From: CAVONB01 sp963697205
GTDB taxonomy: Bacteria > Pseudomonadota > Alphaproteobacteria > Rhizobiales > Hyphomicrobiaceae
Reading direction: 5' to 3'
Assembly: GCA_963697205.1 (NCBI GenBank)
Contig: CAVONB010000013.1
Location: 558,001 to 622,000 of the forward strand
DNA: 64,000 nucleotides
Shown here: positions 30,136 to 38,253 of the stretch, piece by piece
How the letters are laid out: each line of letters opens with the position of its first letter
Position numbering within the stretch: position 1 is the stretch's first letter
The notes under the pieces: generated by a model
Seen by the model: only the letters and a program-made list of their open reading frames with translations
What the model was told of the DNA's origin: nothing
Databases searched by the model: none
Translations under genes and position numbers: made by a program

Positions 30136-30966
30136 TCAGGCGCCGTCGCTGCCGCCGGGCATCGCCGGCGCGCCTGCTGGGCCCGCCTGCAGCAGCGGCA
30201 GGAGACCTTTGTGAATGGTGGTATTGCCGACCAGGATGTGTCCCTTGTCGAGCATGTCGCTGCCGCCGTCGACGTCGGTCACGATGCCGCCCGCCTCGCG
30301 CACGATGACGATACCGGCCGCCATGTCCCAGGCACCGAGGTTGTATTCCCAATAGGCATCGAACCGGCCGGCCGCCGTCCAGGCGAGGTCGATCGACGCG
30401 GCGCCTGTTCGCCTGAGGCCCGCCACTTCGCGCATCATCGTCTCTGCTTCGGCCAGGTAGCGCTTGTGCCCGGCCCGGCCGCGATGGGGAATGCCGGTCG
30501 CCACCACCGCGTCGCCGATCGACTTGCGCGCGGCCACCCTCAACCGCCGGTCGTTCAGGAACGCGCCCTTGCCCTTCTCCGCCGTGTAGAGCTCGTCCAT
30601 CACCGGATTGTAGATCACCCCGGCGACCATCTGCCCGTCGCGCTCCAGGCCGATCGAGGTCGCAAACAGCGGAATGCCGTGCAGAAAATTGGTCGTGCCA
30701 TCCAAAGGATCGACGATGAAACGGTGCGTCTTGTCCGCACCTTCGACCACGCCGCGCTCCTCCATCAGGAAGCCGTACTGCGGCCGCGCCTTCGACAGCT
30801 CGCGATAGACGATTTCCTCCGCCTTGTGGTCGGCGGCAGTGACGAAATTGGCCGGTCCCTTGATCGAAACCTGCAGCGCTTCGACCTCGCCGAAGTCGCG
30901 TACGAGGCTCCGACCCGCCTTTCGAGCAGCGTCGGTCATGATCTTGATCAGCGGCGAGACGGGCAT
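30136..30966 (-). CDS. suhB: Inositol-1-monophosphatase family protein
   Basis: 276 residues. Metal-binding motif A is IVDPLDGTTNFLHGIPLFATSIG and motif B is EYNLGAWDMAAGIVIVREAGG, with the first metal ligand region FLMEERG. Such enzymes hydrolyse phosphate monoesters with Mg2+; the bacterial SuhB member also aids ribosome maturation. Length and motifs are complete. The assignment within the family (SuhB versus other sugar phosphatases) is by general similarity. Confidence 0.9.
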   Translation of the reverse strand: MPVSPLIKIMTDAARKAGRSLVRDFGEVEALQVSIKGPANFVTAADHKAEEIVYRELSKARPQYGFLMEERGVVEGADKTHRFIVDPLDGTTNFLHGIPLFATSIGLERDGQMVAGVIYNPVMDELYTAEKGKGAFLNDRRLRVAARKSIGDAVVATGIPHRGRAGHKRYLAEAETMMREVAGLRRTGAASIDLAWTAAGRFDAYWEYNLGAWDMAAGIVIVREAGGIVTDVDGGSDMLDKGHILVGNTTIHKGLLPLLQAGPAGAPAMPGGSDGA

Positions 30967-31198
30967 CGGGCGTGGCTCCTGCGGCGGGGTGGCGGGCTAG
31001 CGAGTACCGGTTCGGCGGGGCCGAGGCAAGCACGGCCGCCGGCGAGCGCGACGTCCCCGCCACACAAGCGCGAGGATCACACCGTGGCCCGATTGCTCCC
31101 GGACGTGCTTTCACCTAAGAAAATTATCGAGGGAGCACTGAACGAGATGCCGTCCCGGCAGCTGGTGCTCTCTCGCACAAAGGACTAGGGAGAGAAGA

Positions 31199-31378
31199 AT
31201 GAGACTCGTGAAGCTTGCTGTTTGCGCGGCCTTCCTGGCCTCGGCCGCCCTCGTGGTCCCCTCCATCGGCAGCATGGGCAGCGCCGAAGCAAAGGCCAAG
31301 AAGCCCGCACCGGGCAAGTGCGGCGCCTTCATGTACTACTCGAAGAAGAAGTGCCTCGACGCGCGCGCCAAGAAGTAG
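31199..31378 (+). CDS. Tiny secreted lysine-rich protein (59 residues)
   Basis: A 59-residue frame with AGGGAGAG at 31187-31194 as ribosome site. Signal peptide: MRLVKLAVCAAFLASAALVV, ending near the SAEA segment. The mature part, about 30 residues, is very basic with two Cys (GKCGAFMYYSKKKCLDARAKK) that could form a disulfide. Similar short exported proteins occur widely in Hyphomicrobiales without assigned function. The opposite-strand frames over it show no protein features. Confidence 0.7.
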   Translation: MRLVKLAVCAAFLASAALVVPSIGSMGSAEAKAKKPAPGKCGAFMYYSKKKCLDARAKK

Positions 31379-31576
31379 TCGCACGACAATTCGGCTGCCA
31401 ACAGCCTAGAACGCACACGGGGGTCCGGGCCTGTTCCTGGGCCCCTTGCCTTATCGCAACCCTTGGTGTTCGCAAGGCGGCCGCAGACCGCCGGACCGTG
31501 ACCGCGCAAAGGGGGTGCCAAGCGCGGTGCGCTCGCAAAAAAACGTCAGCGATATCAGGGACATTGGAGCGTCGGA

Positions 31577-31651
31577 TGGCTCCGCGGGTAGGATTCGAAC
31601 CTACGACCAACCGGTTAACAGCCGGTTGCTCTACCGCTGAGCTACCGCGGA
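31577..31651 (-). tRNA. tRNA-Asn (anticodon GTT)
   Basis: On the minus strand the sequence folds as a complete cloverleaf: acceptor stem TCCGCGG/CCGCGGA, D-arm GTAGCTCAGCGGTAGAGC, anticodon arm CCGGCTGTTAACCGG with loop CTGTTAA giving anticodon GTT, and T-arm GTAGGTTCGAATCCTAC. The CCA end is encoded (31577-31579). Downstream on its strand there is a run of seven T residues (31537-31543), which may act in termination. Confidence 0.97.
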
Positions 31652-31924
31652 ATGCGATGGAACCATCCAACCGGCGTCCGATAGCAGGCCCGGTCGCCAC
31701 GCGCCACTCCTTTAATGCAAATTCCCGCGCGAATCTACCCCGCCGCCAGCGCAAGACGAGAACGTCACCACCTTGTAGGATGCCCGCGCCGAGTGCGGCA
31801 GCTCAGCCACACACCTTGCGTGCATCGCTCATCGATCACATTTCGCGTCGGTTATTCTGATAAACCCATCAGCGGATACGATCAGCATGCGCGCTTCCCG
31901 CCCGCCGTCACCGATACCCGCCCG

Positions 31925-32455
31925 ATGACACCTCCCGCCTGGTTGAGCGGCATTGCCGAGCAGTTGGTCGCCTTCACGCGCGACAACATGCAATGGATCG
32001 AGCCGATCGTCTTTCTGCTCGGCTTCGCCGAGAGCATCGTTTTTCTCGCCCTGTTCGTACCCTCGACCTTCCTGTTCCTGGCCATCGGCGGCCTGCACAG
32101 CGCCGCGGGCGGAGAGTTCTGGTCGACATGGCTCGCCGGCGCCACGGGCGCCTTCCTCGGCGACATCGTGTCCTACACCATGGGCCGCTGGTTCAAGGAC
32201 GACATCGGCGGCATCTGGCCCTTCAAGCGCAACGCCGACTGGTACGTCCTCACGGTCCAATTCTTCGAGCGCTGGGGCATCCTGGGCATCATCGGCGGCA
32301 AGTTCCTGGGTTTCATGCGCCCCTTCATCCCAGTCGTCGCCGGCGCCTTGCACATGCCATGGCTGTCGTTCCTCATGGGCAGCGTACTCTCGTGCCTGAT
32401 CTGGGCTGGCGTGTTCCTCGCCCCGGGCTACGGCCTGCTGCAGTTGGCCCGCTGA
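31925..32455 (+). CDS. DedA family membrane protein
   Basis: 176 residues from the ATG at 31925. Hydrophobic segments and DedA signatures: FLLGFAESIVFLALFVPSTFLFLAIGG, GAFLGDIVSYTMGRWF, and FFERWGILGIIGGKFLGFMRPFIPVVAGALHMPWLSFL, where the GKF..RPFIP block is the family's most conserved motif. DedA proteins act in membrane homeostasis, some as undecaprenyl-phosphate or phospholipid flippases. Which lipid this one handles cannot be told. Confidence 0.92.
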   Translation: MTPPAWLSGIAEQLVAFTRDNMQWIEPIVFLLGFAESIVFLALFVPSTFLFLAIGGLHSAAGGEFWSTWLAGATGAFLGDIVSYTMGRWFKDDIGGIWPFKRNADWYVLTVQFFERWGILGIIGGKFLGFMRPFIPVVAGALHMPWLSFLMGSVLSCLIWAGVFLAPGYGLLQLAR

Positions 32456-32532
32456 GGCTGAACCGCGCCCCATGCGCGCCGAACCGCCCAAACGCTACGT
32501 CGCAACGGCCCGAGAACGCCCACCGCAAGCAC

Positions 32533-32547
32533 CTTGCGCGCCGCAAG
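32533..32547 (+). promoter_or_regulatory. Palindrome overlapping the -35 of the rpsF promoter
   Basis: CTTGCG-CGC-CGCAAG is a perfect inverted repeat of 6-bp arms that covers the likely -35 element. A dimeric repressor site is a possible reading. Confidence 0.45.
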
Positions 32548-32561
32548 ATCCCCTGTATAAC
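32534..32561 (+). promoter_or_regulatory. Putative sigma-70 promoter of the rpsF operon
   Basis: TTGCGC (32534-32539), 16-base spacer, TATAAC (32556-32561). It is the best promoter-like pair in the gap and leaves a leader of about 200 nt before rpsF. Confidence 0.55.
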
Positions 32562-32600
32562 TCCCCCGTCACCGAGGCCGGTTGGAGGCTGAAGGGGAGA

Positions 32601-32690
32601 CCAATGCGCTCAAGCCGCATTGGCAGGGGTTCAGGCCCCTCCTCCCTGTGTCTCCGCTCTTTGGGTACCTGGTGGGCCTTTCCCGGCCCA
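32601..32690 (+). promoter_or_regulatory. Hairpin-rich leader of the S6-S18-L9 operon
   Basis: Three stems follow each other: CCAATGCG/CGCATTGG (8 bp, 32601-32623), AGGGG/CCCCT (32625-32640) and TGGGCC/GGCCCA (32673-32690). Ribosomal operons of this type are often autoregulated by S6:S18 binding the leader RNA. Whether this leader matches the S6:S18 motif could not be decided by eye. Confidence 0.5.
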
Positions 32691-32767
32691 TAGGGGCTTT
32701 GCGCCGGACCGGGAGACACCGTCGCGCGCCGCGAGGCGTGCGAGCCCATTGTCGGAAAGGCCACGAC

Positions 32768-33329
32768 ATGCCTCTTTACGAGCATGTTTTCCTGGCGCGC
32801 CAGGACATCTCCCAGCAGCAGGTCGAAGCGCTGCAAAAGGAATTCAGCCAGGCCCTCGAGGAAGGCGGCGGCAAGGTCGCCAAGACCGAGTACTGGGGCC
32901 TGCGCTCTCTGCCCTACAAGGTGAAGAAGAACCGCAAGGCGCACTACTCGCTGTATCAACATCGAAGCTCCGCCCGCCGCCGTCGCCGAGATGGAGCGGC
33001 GCATGGGCCTGCATACCGATGTCCTGCGCTTCATGACCATCCGCGTCGAAGCCCACGAGACCGAGCCCTCCGTGCAGATGCGCAAGGGCGACCGCGACGA
33101 CCGTCGCGACGGCGACCGCGGCGGCTTCCGCAGCGGTCGGCCCCCGCGTGAGGGTGGCTTCCGTGGTGACCGCGGCGGTGATCGTGGCGACAGGCCGCCG
33201 CGCGAAGGCGGCTTCCGCGCCGACCGTGGCGGCGATCGCGGCGACAGGCCGCCGCGCGAAGGCGGCTTCCGCAGCGACCGCGGCCCGCGCCCGCCGCGCG
33301 ACGCAGCACCACCCAAGACGGAGGGTTGA
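32768..33329 (+). CDS. rpsF: 30S ribosomal protein S6 with RGG-like tail, one frameshift
   Basis: S6 core: MPLYEHVFLARQDISQQQVEALQKEF, GLRSLPYKVKKNRKAHYSLY, then NIEAPPAAVAEMERRMGLHTDVLRFMTIRVE. The shift between the two parts is an extra C at 32957 between the TAT and AAC codons. The last 75 or so residues are an extension made of three copies of a PPREGGFRxDRGGDRGDR-type repeat, rich in Arg and Gly like RGG RNA-binding tails. The operon continues with rpsR, a DUF2232 gene and rplI. Likely intact, with one sequence error. Confidence 0.93.
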
Positions 33330-33332
33330 TCC

Positions 33333-33584
33333 ATGTCAGACGCTTCCCAGCCCGCCGCCCCGCGCCGGCCTTTCCATCGCCGCCGCAAGACCTGCCCGTT
33401 CTCCGGCGATAATGCGCCGAAGATCGACTACAAGGACGTGCGCCTTCTGGGCCGCTACATCTCCGAGCGTGGCAAGATCGTGCCATCGCGCATCACCGCG
33501 GTGTCGGCCAAGAAGCAGCGCGAACTGGCAAAGGCGATCAAGCGCGCCCGCTTCCTCGCCCTGTTGCCCTACGTCCTGAAGTAA
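33333..33584 (+). CDS. rpsR: 30S ribosomal protein S18
   Basis: 83 residues, canonical: HRRRKTCPFSGDNAPKIDYKDVRLLGRYISERGKIVPSRITAVSAKKQRELAKAIKRARFLALLPYV. The ATG lies 3 bases after the rpsF stop. S18 binds 16S rRNA with S6 on the small subunit platform. Frame intact. Confidence 0.98.
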   Translation: MSDASQPAAPRRPFHRRRKTCPFSGDNAPKIDYKDVRLLGRYISERGKIVPSRITAVSAKKQRELAKAIKRARFLALLPYVLK

Positions 33585-33710
33585 TCGGCAACCGGCCCAG
33601 GGCCTGCGCCGCCTGACGGCGCACGCCCGGCCGGGAGCTTCCGAAGCTGGACAGCGACGGCCCGACCGCCGGCCGCTGCCCTAACCGCCAGACGCGGGAC
33701 AGCGACCGGT

Positions 33711-34730
33711 ATGCCCCAACGCACCCTCATCGGTATCGGAGCCGGCCTCGCCGGCGCCGTCCTGTTTGCGTCCGCCGCCGCCGGCGCGACGCCGCTCAGC
33801 TACGTCCTGTTCCTGCTGGCGCCACTGCCCGCCTTCCTCGCCGGTCTCGGCTGGGGCTGGTTCACCGCCGTCATCGCAGGTATGGCCGGCGCCGCACTCG
33901 TCGGCGCTGTCTCCGGCATGTGGGGCGCACTCGTCTATCTGCTGACCCAGGCCGCCCCTGTCGCGGTGCTCTGCTACCTCGCCTCCCTGAGCCGGACCGT
34001 CCCCGGCGCCACCCACGACGCCGACATCTCGCAGCAACCACCCCCGGCTGCCGTCGAATGGTACCCGGTCGGCCGCATCGTCGTCTGGTCTGCTCTCACC
34101 GCAGGCGCGCTTTCCGTCGCCAGCCTCGCGCTAATGGGCGGCAGCGTCGACGCGATCCGCGCGCGCCTCAAGCCCGTCATCGAAACCATTGTCACCAAGC
34201 AACTGCCCGGCCTCAGCCAGCGCCAGCTGTCGCCCGAAGAGATCGACGCGCTGACCGATCTGGCCCTGATCATCATGCCCGCCGCCTCCGCCATCCTCTG
34301 GATGATCGGACTGCTGCTCAATCTCTGGCTCGCCGGTCGCATCACGCTGATGTCGGGTAATCTGCTCCGACCGTGGCCCGATCTCGCCGCGATGAGCTAC
34401 CCGCCGGGAACCGCGCTCCTTCTGGCCGCGGCAACCGCCGCCACTTTTCTCGACGGCTTGCCTGGACTGATCGCCGCCGGTTTCGCCGGCGCCCTTTACA
34501 CCGCCTACGTGCTGCTCGGCCTCGCCGTCCTTCATTACGCGACGCGCGGGGTCGTGTGGCGACCCTTCATCCTGTTCGGCGCCTACGCCGCGCTACTCGT
34601 GCTCAACACCTGGATGAGCCTGCTGTTCGCGCTCGTCGGCCTGTCGGAGCCCTGGGCACCCTGGCGGCGCGGCCGCTCCCCGCCACCGCCTCCCGGCGGC
34701 CCGCCCCACACACCGCAATCCGGCGATTAA
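33711..34730 (+). CDS. DUF2232 membrane protein
   Basis: 339 residues with about eight hydrophobic segments, a hydrophilic central loop (residues 95-120 and 140-175) and a proline-rich C-terminus (RSPPPPPGGPPHTP). Its place between rpsR and rplI is the usual one for DUF2232-type proteins in alphaproteobacteria, which supports the family call. The function is unknown. No frame lesion is seen. Confidence 0.8.
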   Translation: MPQRTLIGIGAGLAGAVLFASAAAGATPLSYVLFLLAPLPAFLAGLGWGWFTAVIAGMAGAALVGAVSGMWGALVYLLTQAAPVAVLCYLASLSRTVPGATHDADISQQPPPAAVEWYPVGRIVVWSALTAGALSVASLALMGGSVDAIRARLKPVIETIVTKQLPGLSQRQLSPEEIDALTDLALIIMPAASAILWMIGLLLNLWLAGRITLMSGNLLRPWPDLAAMSYPPGTALLLAAATAATFLDGLPGLIAAGFAGALYTAYVLLGLAVLHYATRGVVWRPFILFGAYAALLVLNTWMSLLFALVGLSEPWAPWRRGRSPPPPPGGPPHTPQSGD

Positions 34731-34779
34731 ACCGCCATCCTCACCTCGAACTCACAAGCTTCCAGTCAGGAGAACACAC

Positions 34780-35382
34780 ATGCAAGTCATCCTTCTCGAG
34801 CGCGTCGGCCGCCTCGGCCAGATGGGCGACGTCGTCAGCGTCCGCGACGGTTACGCCCGCAACTTCCTCCTGCCGCAAGGCAAGGCGCTGCGCGCCAACA
34901 AGGACAACCTGTCCAAGTTCGAAAGCCAGCGCGCCCAGCTCGAAGCCGACAATCTCACCCGCAAGAGTGAGGCCGAAGCGATCGCGGGCAAATTGGCCGG
35001 CCAGTCCTTCGTCGCCATCCGCCAGGCCGGCGACACGGGCCAGCTCTACGGCTCGGTGTCCACGCGCGACATCGCCGAGGTCGTAACCGACGGCGGCTTC
35101 ACCATCACCCGCAACCAGGTGCTCATCGATCGCCCGATCAAAACCCTGGGCGTCCACCCCACACGCATCCAGCTCCACCCGGAGGTGGTCGTCGACGTCG
35201 CGCTCAACGTCGCGCGCTCCACCGACGAGGCCGAGCGCCAGGCCCGCGGCGAGGACGTAACGGTCGTGCGCGAAGAGCGCATGGAACTGGAGACCTTCGA
35301 TCCCGACGCCATGTTCGAGGAAGGCGAACCCGCCGAGGCGGGCGAGGGTGAGCCTGAGCCGCAGCGCGACGGCAGCGCCTGA
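34780..35382 (+). CDS. rplI: 50S ribosomal protein L9
   Basis: 200 residues. The N-terminal L9 signature is MQVILLERVGRLGQMGDVVSVRDGYARNFLLPQGKALRA; the central helix and C-terminal domain follow, then an acidic tail of about 40 residues common in alphaproteobacterial L9. AGGAG precedes the ATG. It ends the S6-S18-DUF2232-L9 operon and is followed by a strong terminator. Confidence 0.98.
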   Translation: MQVILLERVGRLGQMGDVVSVRDGYARNFLLPQGKALRANKDNLSKFESQRAQLEADNLTRKSEAEAIAGKLAGQSFVAIRQAGDTGQLYGSVSTRDIAEVVTDGGFTITRNQVLIDRPIKTLGVHPTRIQLHPEVVVDVALNVARSTDEAERQARGEDVTVVREERMELETFDPDAMFEEGEPAEAGEGEPEPQRDGSA

Positions 35383-35419
35383 TCGCGCCACACATCCGAT
35401 CGGATTTGAAGCAGTCACA

Positions 35420-35452
35420 AAGCGGGAGGCCCTGGAGCCTCCCGCTTTTTTT
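35420..35452 (+). terminator. Intrinsic terminator after rplI
   Basis: An 11-bp perfect stem AAGCGGGAGGC/GCCTCCCGCTT with a 6-base loop, continuing into an unbroken T run to 35452. The clearest terminator in the window. Confidence 0.93.
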
Positions 35453-35530
35453 GCATCGCAGCAGCCGCCGACGCACCGGAGCCGACGCCCGCACGCGCTG
35501 GTAACACTCTGACGTCGGACGTCAATTTTC

Positions 35531-35559
35531 TTGACTGGCGCGAAATCGCATCATCTATT
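35531..35559 (+). promoter_or_regulatory. Putative promoter of cfa
   Basis: TTGACT (35531-35536), 17-base spacer, TCTATT (35554-35559), in a locally AT-rich stretch ahead of the cfa gene. Confidence 0.5.
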
Positions 35560-35642
35560 TTTGGCATTTCGATCAGTCATCGATCGAGCCGATCAGCCTC
35601 GCGGGATTGCCGCAAGGGCGCCCGCGTCTCGGGAGCCGAGCC

Positions 35643-36896
35643 ATGCTGAAGGCCTTGAACCTGCTGCTGCGCCAGGTTGTCCAGCGTGGCGATCTGACCG
35701 TCGTCGACGGCGATGGTATCGCGCACCATTTTGGCGACGGCACGGGCACCAGGGTGGTCGCCCGCATCGCCGACCGCCACACCGAACGCCTCCTGCTGCT
35801 CGATCCGCAGCTGGAAGCCGGCGAAGCCTACATGGATGGCCGCCTGACAATAGAAGCCGGCGACATCTACGAATTCCTCGCCACATTCACGCGAAACCTC
35901 GGCACCCGCAACCTGCCGCGGTGGGTCTCCACCGCCGACACCCTGCGCCTCATGCTGCGCCGTCTCCACCAGTTCAATCCCGCGGTGCGCTCGCGCCGCA
36001 ACGTCGCCCACCACTACGATATCGACGGCTCGATCTACGACCTGTTCCTGGATCCCGACCGTCAGTATTCGTGCGCCTACTTCACACCCGGCGCGACACT
36101 TGACGAGGCCCAGCGCGCCAAGAAACGCCACCTCGCCGCCAAGCTGCGCGTCGGGCCCGGCATGCGCGTCCTCGACATCGGCTCGGGATGGGGAGGCCTC
36201 GGCATCTACCTAGCCCGGACCACGGGCGCCGAGGTCAAGGGCGTGACGCTCTCCAACGCGCAACTCGCAATGTCGCGCGCGCGCGCCGCCGGCCAGGGCC
36301 TGTCCAATATCCTGCACTTCGATTTCGAAGACTACCGGCACGTCGAAGGCCGCTTCGACCGCATCGTGTCGGTCGGCATGTTCGAGCACGTCGGCATCAA
36401 TCACTTCGGTGCGTTCTTCCGCAAGATCCACGACCTACTGACGGAGGACGGCGTTGCCGTCATTCACGCCATCGGCCGATCCGAGGGACCGGGAATGACG
36501 CATCCCTTCATCGCTAAGTACATTTTCCCCGGCGGCTATATCCCTGCGCTGTCGGAGGTGCTTCCCGCCATCGAGCGCTCGGGCCTGATGGTCACGGACG
36601 TGGAGATCCTGAGGCTGCACTATGCCGAGACGCTCCGCGCCTGGCGCGAGCGCTTCTGCGCCAACTGGTCCACCGCCGTGGCGCTGCGCGGCGAGCGATT
36701 TGCGCGCATGTGGGAATTCTACCTGGCCGGCGCCGAGGTCGCCTTCCGCGACCAGGGCATGATGGTCTTCCAGATCCAACTCACCCGGCGCGTGGATGCG
36801 CTGCCGATCACGCGCGATTACATGATCGAGGACGAACGCGCCCTCATGCGCATGGAAGACGAGGCACGCGAAGTGCCTCGCCTCGCCGGCGAATGA
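35643..36896 (+). CDS. cfa: Cyclopropane-fatty-acyl-phospholipid synthase
   Basis: 417 residues from the ATG at 35643. SAM-binding motif VLDIGSGWGGLGIYLA (about residue 175), then GVTLSNAQLAMSRARA, FDRIVSVGMFEHVGINHFGAFF and YIFPGGYIPALSEV, all typical of Cfa. The enzyme methylenates unsaturated acyl chains of membrane phospholipids. It stands alone with its own promoter. Frame intact. Confidence 0.93.
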   Translation: MLKALNLLLRQVVQRGDLTVVDGDGIAHHFGDGTGTRVVARIADRHTERLLLLDPQLEAGEAYMDGRLTIEAGDIYEFLATFTRNLGTRNLPRWVSTADTLRLMLRRLHQFNPAVRSRRNVAHHYDIDGSIYDLFLDPDRQYSCAYFTPGATLDEAQRAKKRHLAAKLRVGPGMRVLDIGSGWGGLGIYLARTTGAEVKGVTLSNAQLAMSRARAAGQGLSNILHFDFEDYRHVEGRFDRIVSVGMFEHVGINHFGAFFRKIHDLLTEDGVAVIHAIGRSEGPGMTHPFIAKYIFPGGYIPALSEVLPAIERSGLMVTDVEILRLHYAETLRAWRERFCANWSTAVALRGERFARMWEFYLAGAEVAFRDQGMMVFQIQLTRRVDALPITRDYMIEDERALMRMEDEAREVPRLAGE

Positions 36897-36923
36897 AGCG
36901 CCGAAGTTGCGCGCCGGCGAGCC

Positions 36924-37388
36924 CTATTCGGTTGCGGCCTTGACGAAGTTCGCCAGCGCGCCGGCCATCGTCTTGAACACCTCGTCGCGCCCTGAAATCG
37001 CATGGCGCGCCTTGAGAACGTCGGGCTTCGTATAAGCCACCCACGTCTTGCCCTGGTCGTCTTCCCAGGCCAGCACCTTCATCGGCAAATCCAGCCCCAT
37101 CGTCCGCTTGGATTGCATCAGGGGCGTTCCAAGCTTGGGATTGCCGAACACCAGCAATTGCGTCGGCTTCAACGCCATGCCGGCCTTCTTGGCGCCCGCC
37201 GCGTGGTCCACACGGGCCACGACGCCCACGCCCTTCTCCTTCAGCACCGCTTCGAGCTTGTCCATCGTCGCTGCGACCGAATGCTTCGACGCCACCATCA
37301 CCGTGTCGGCGTCGGCCGCCCGCAGGCCGGACGGCATCATGCCTAACAACGACACGACGAGGGCGAGAGGGATCAAACGAGAACGCAT
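36924..37388 (-). CDS. DUF302 family exported protein
   Basis: 154 residues from the ATG at 37388, with AGGAG upstream and a Sec signal peptide (LIPLALVVSLLGMMPSGLRA). The mature part has the DUF302 pattern: SVAATMDKLEAVLKEKGVGVVARVDHAAGAKKAG, TQLLVFGNPKLGTPLMQSKRTMGLDLPMKVLAWED. DUF302 proteins have a TBP-like or heme-binding-suspected fold with no settled role. Confidence 0.87.
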   Translation of the reverse strand: MRSRLIPLALVVSLLGMMPSGLRAADADTVMVASKHSVAATMDKLEAVLKEKGVGVVARVDHAAGAKKAGMALKPTQLLVFGNPKLGTPLMQSKRTMGLDLPMKVLAWEDDQGKTWVAYTKPDVLKARHAISGRDEVFKTMAGALANFVKAATE

Positions 37389-37549
37389 GGACAAGTCTCC
37401 TGGGAGCAGCATAGGGCGACTGCGGCGCGCCCACTTGGCACGCACACGCACGACGCCGGCGGATCGGCCGGCAACGCCGCAACGTCGTGCCCACCGGGCC
37501 GTCTGGCAAATCAACGCTCGTCACATCGGCGTGAAAGCGCCTCGGCCCT

Positions 37550-38122
37550 TTAGCCCGCCTTGTCGAACTTGACGATCTTCTCAACCGCTGGAACCACCTG
37601 CGGACCGATGGCGGCCAGTTGATCGTGGATCATCGGCGGCAACGATACGTCGTCCCGGGCGTCCGGCGGGCCGGAGATGACCGTCATCAACACGCCGTCC
37701 GTGTTGTCGACGTTGCGGAAACCGCGGTAGACGTTCGGCGGGCACGAGAAAGTGTCCCATTTCTCCAACACGACTTTCTCCTGGCCGCGGTCACCCACCG
37801 AGAATTCCCATTTCCCATCGAGCACGACGAAGGTTTCGTACGTCGAGTTGTGTGAGTGCAGGCATGGTCCCTGTCCGGGCGGACAAACGGAAATGTGCAA
37901 GCTCATGCCGCCGGCGCCGGTAATCGGTGAGGCGTTCCCGAACGGATTGGCCGCCTTCTCCAGCACGACCGGCATCAGCTTGTTGGCAAAGATGATGTCG
38001 AGAGCGGCCTGCGGCACACCCTGGTCGGCAAGGCTTTTTGCAGTCGACATCGGTTTCAGCGACGAAAAGCGTCCGGTGCGTGACTGGATCTCCTCAGTCG
38101 ACATATTCCGAATTTCGAGCAT
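37550..38122 (-). CDS. Cupin domain protein
   Basis: 190 residues. Cupin motif 1 region LHISVCPPGQGPCLHSHNSTYETFVVLDGKWEFSVG gives two His and a Glu as metal ligands; motif 2 WDTFSCPPNVYRGFRN lacks the usual His. Substrate is unknown. No partner genes are evident; the DUF302 gene follows on the same strand. Confidence 0.87.
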   Translation of the reverse strand: MLEIRNMSTEEIQSRTGRFSSLKPMSTAKSLADQGVPQAALDIIFANKLMPVVLEKAANPFGNASPITGAGGMSLHISVCPPGQGPCLHSHNSTYETFVVLDGKWEFSVGDRGQEKVVLEKWDTFSCPPNVYRGFRNVDNTDGVLMTVISGPPDARDDVSLPPMIHDQLAAIGPQVVPAVEKIVKFDKAG

Positions 38123-38253
38123 GGCGTCCTCCTGAGCAGGCTGGGATCGCGATCGTGACCCAACCCCGCACCGCCGACAAGCGGCAGGTTTGCGCCCGGC
38201 TAGCGCAGCGCTCGGCGCACCATCACATCACGGCCTGCCCGTTCGCCGCCGGC

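Larger units (their letters stand above)
32456..32767 (+). other. Gene-free stretch upstream of rpsF: promoter and structured leader
   Basis: This 312-base gap has no credible gene. It holds a promoter-like pair, a palindrome over the -35 region and three consecutive hairpins before rpsF; these are listed separately. Confidence 0.7.

Noticed and set aside
33108..33310. CRISPR-like or minisatellite array at the repeated region
   Set aside because: The repeats are in frame within rpsF, have no unique spacers, and encode the Arg-Gly tail.
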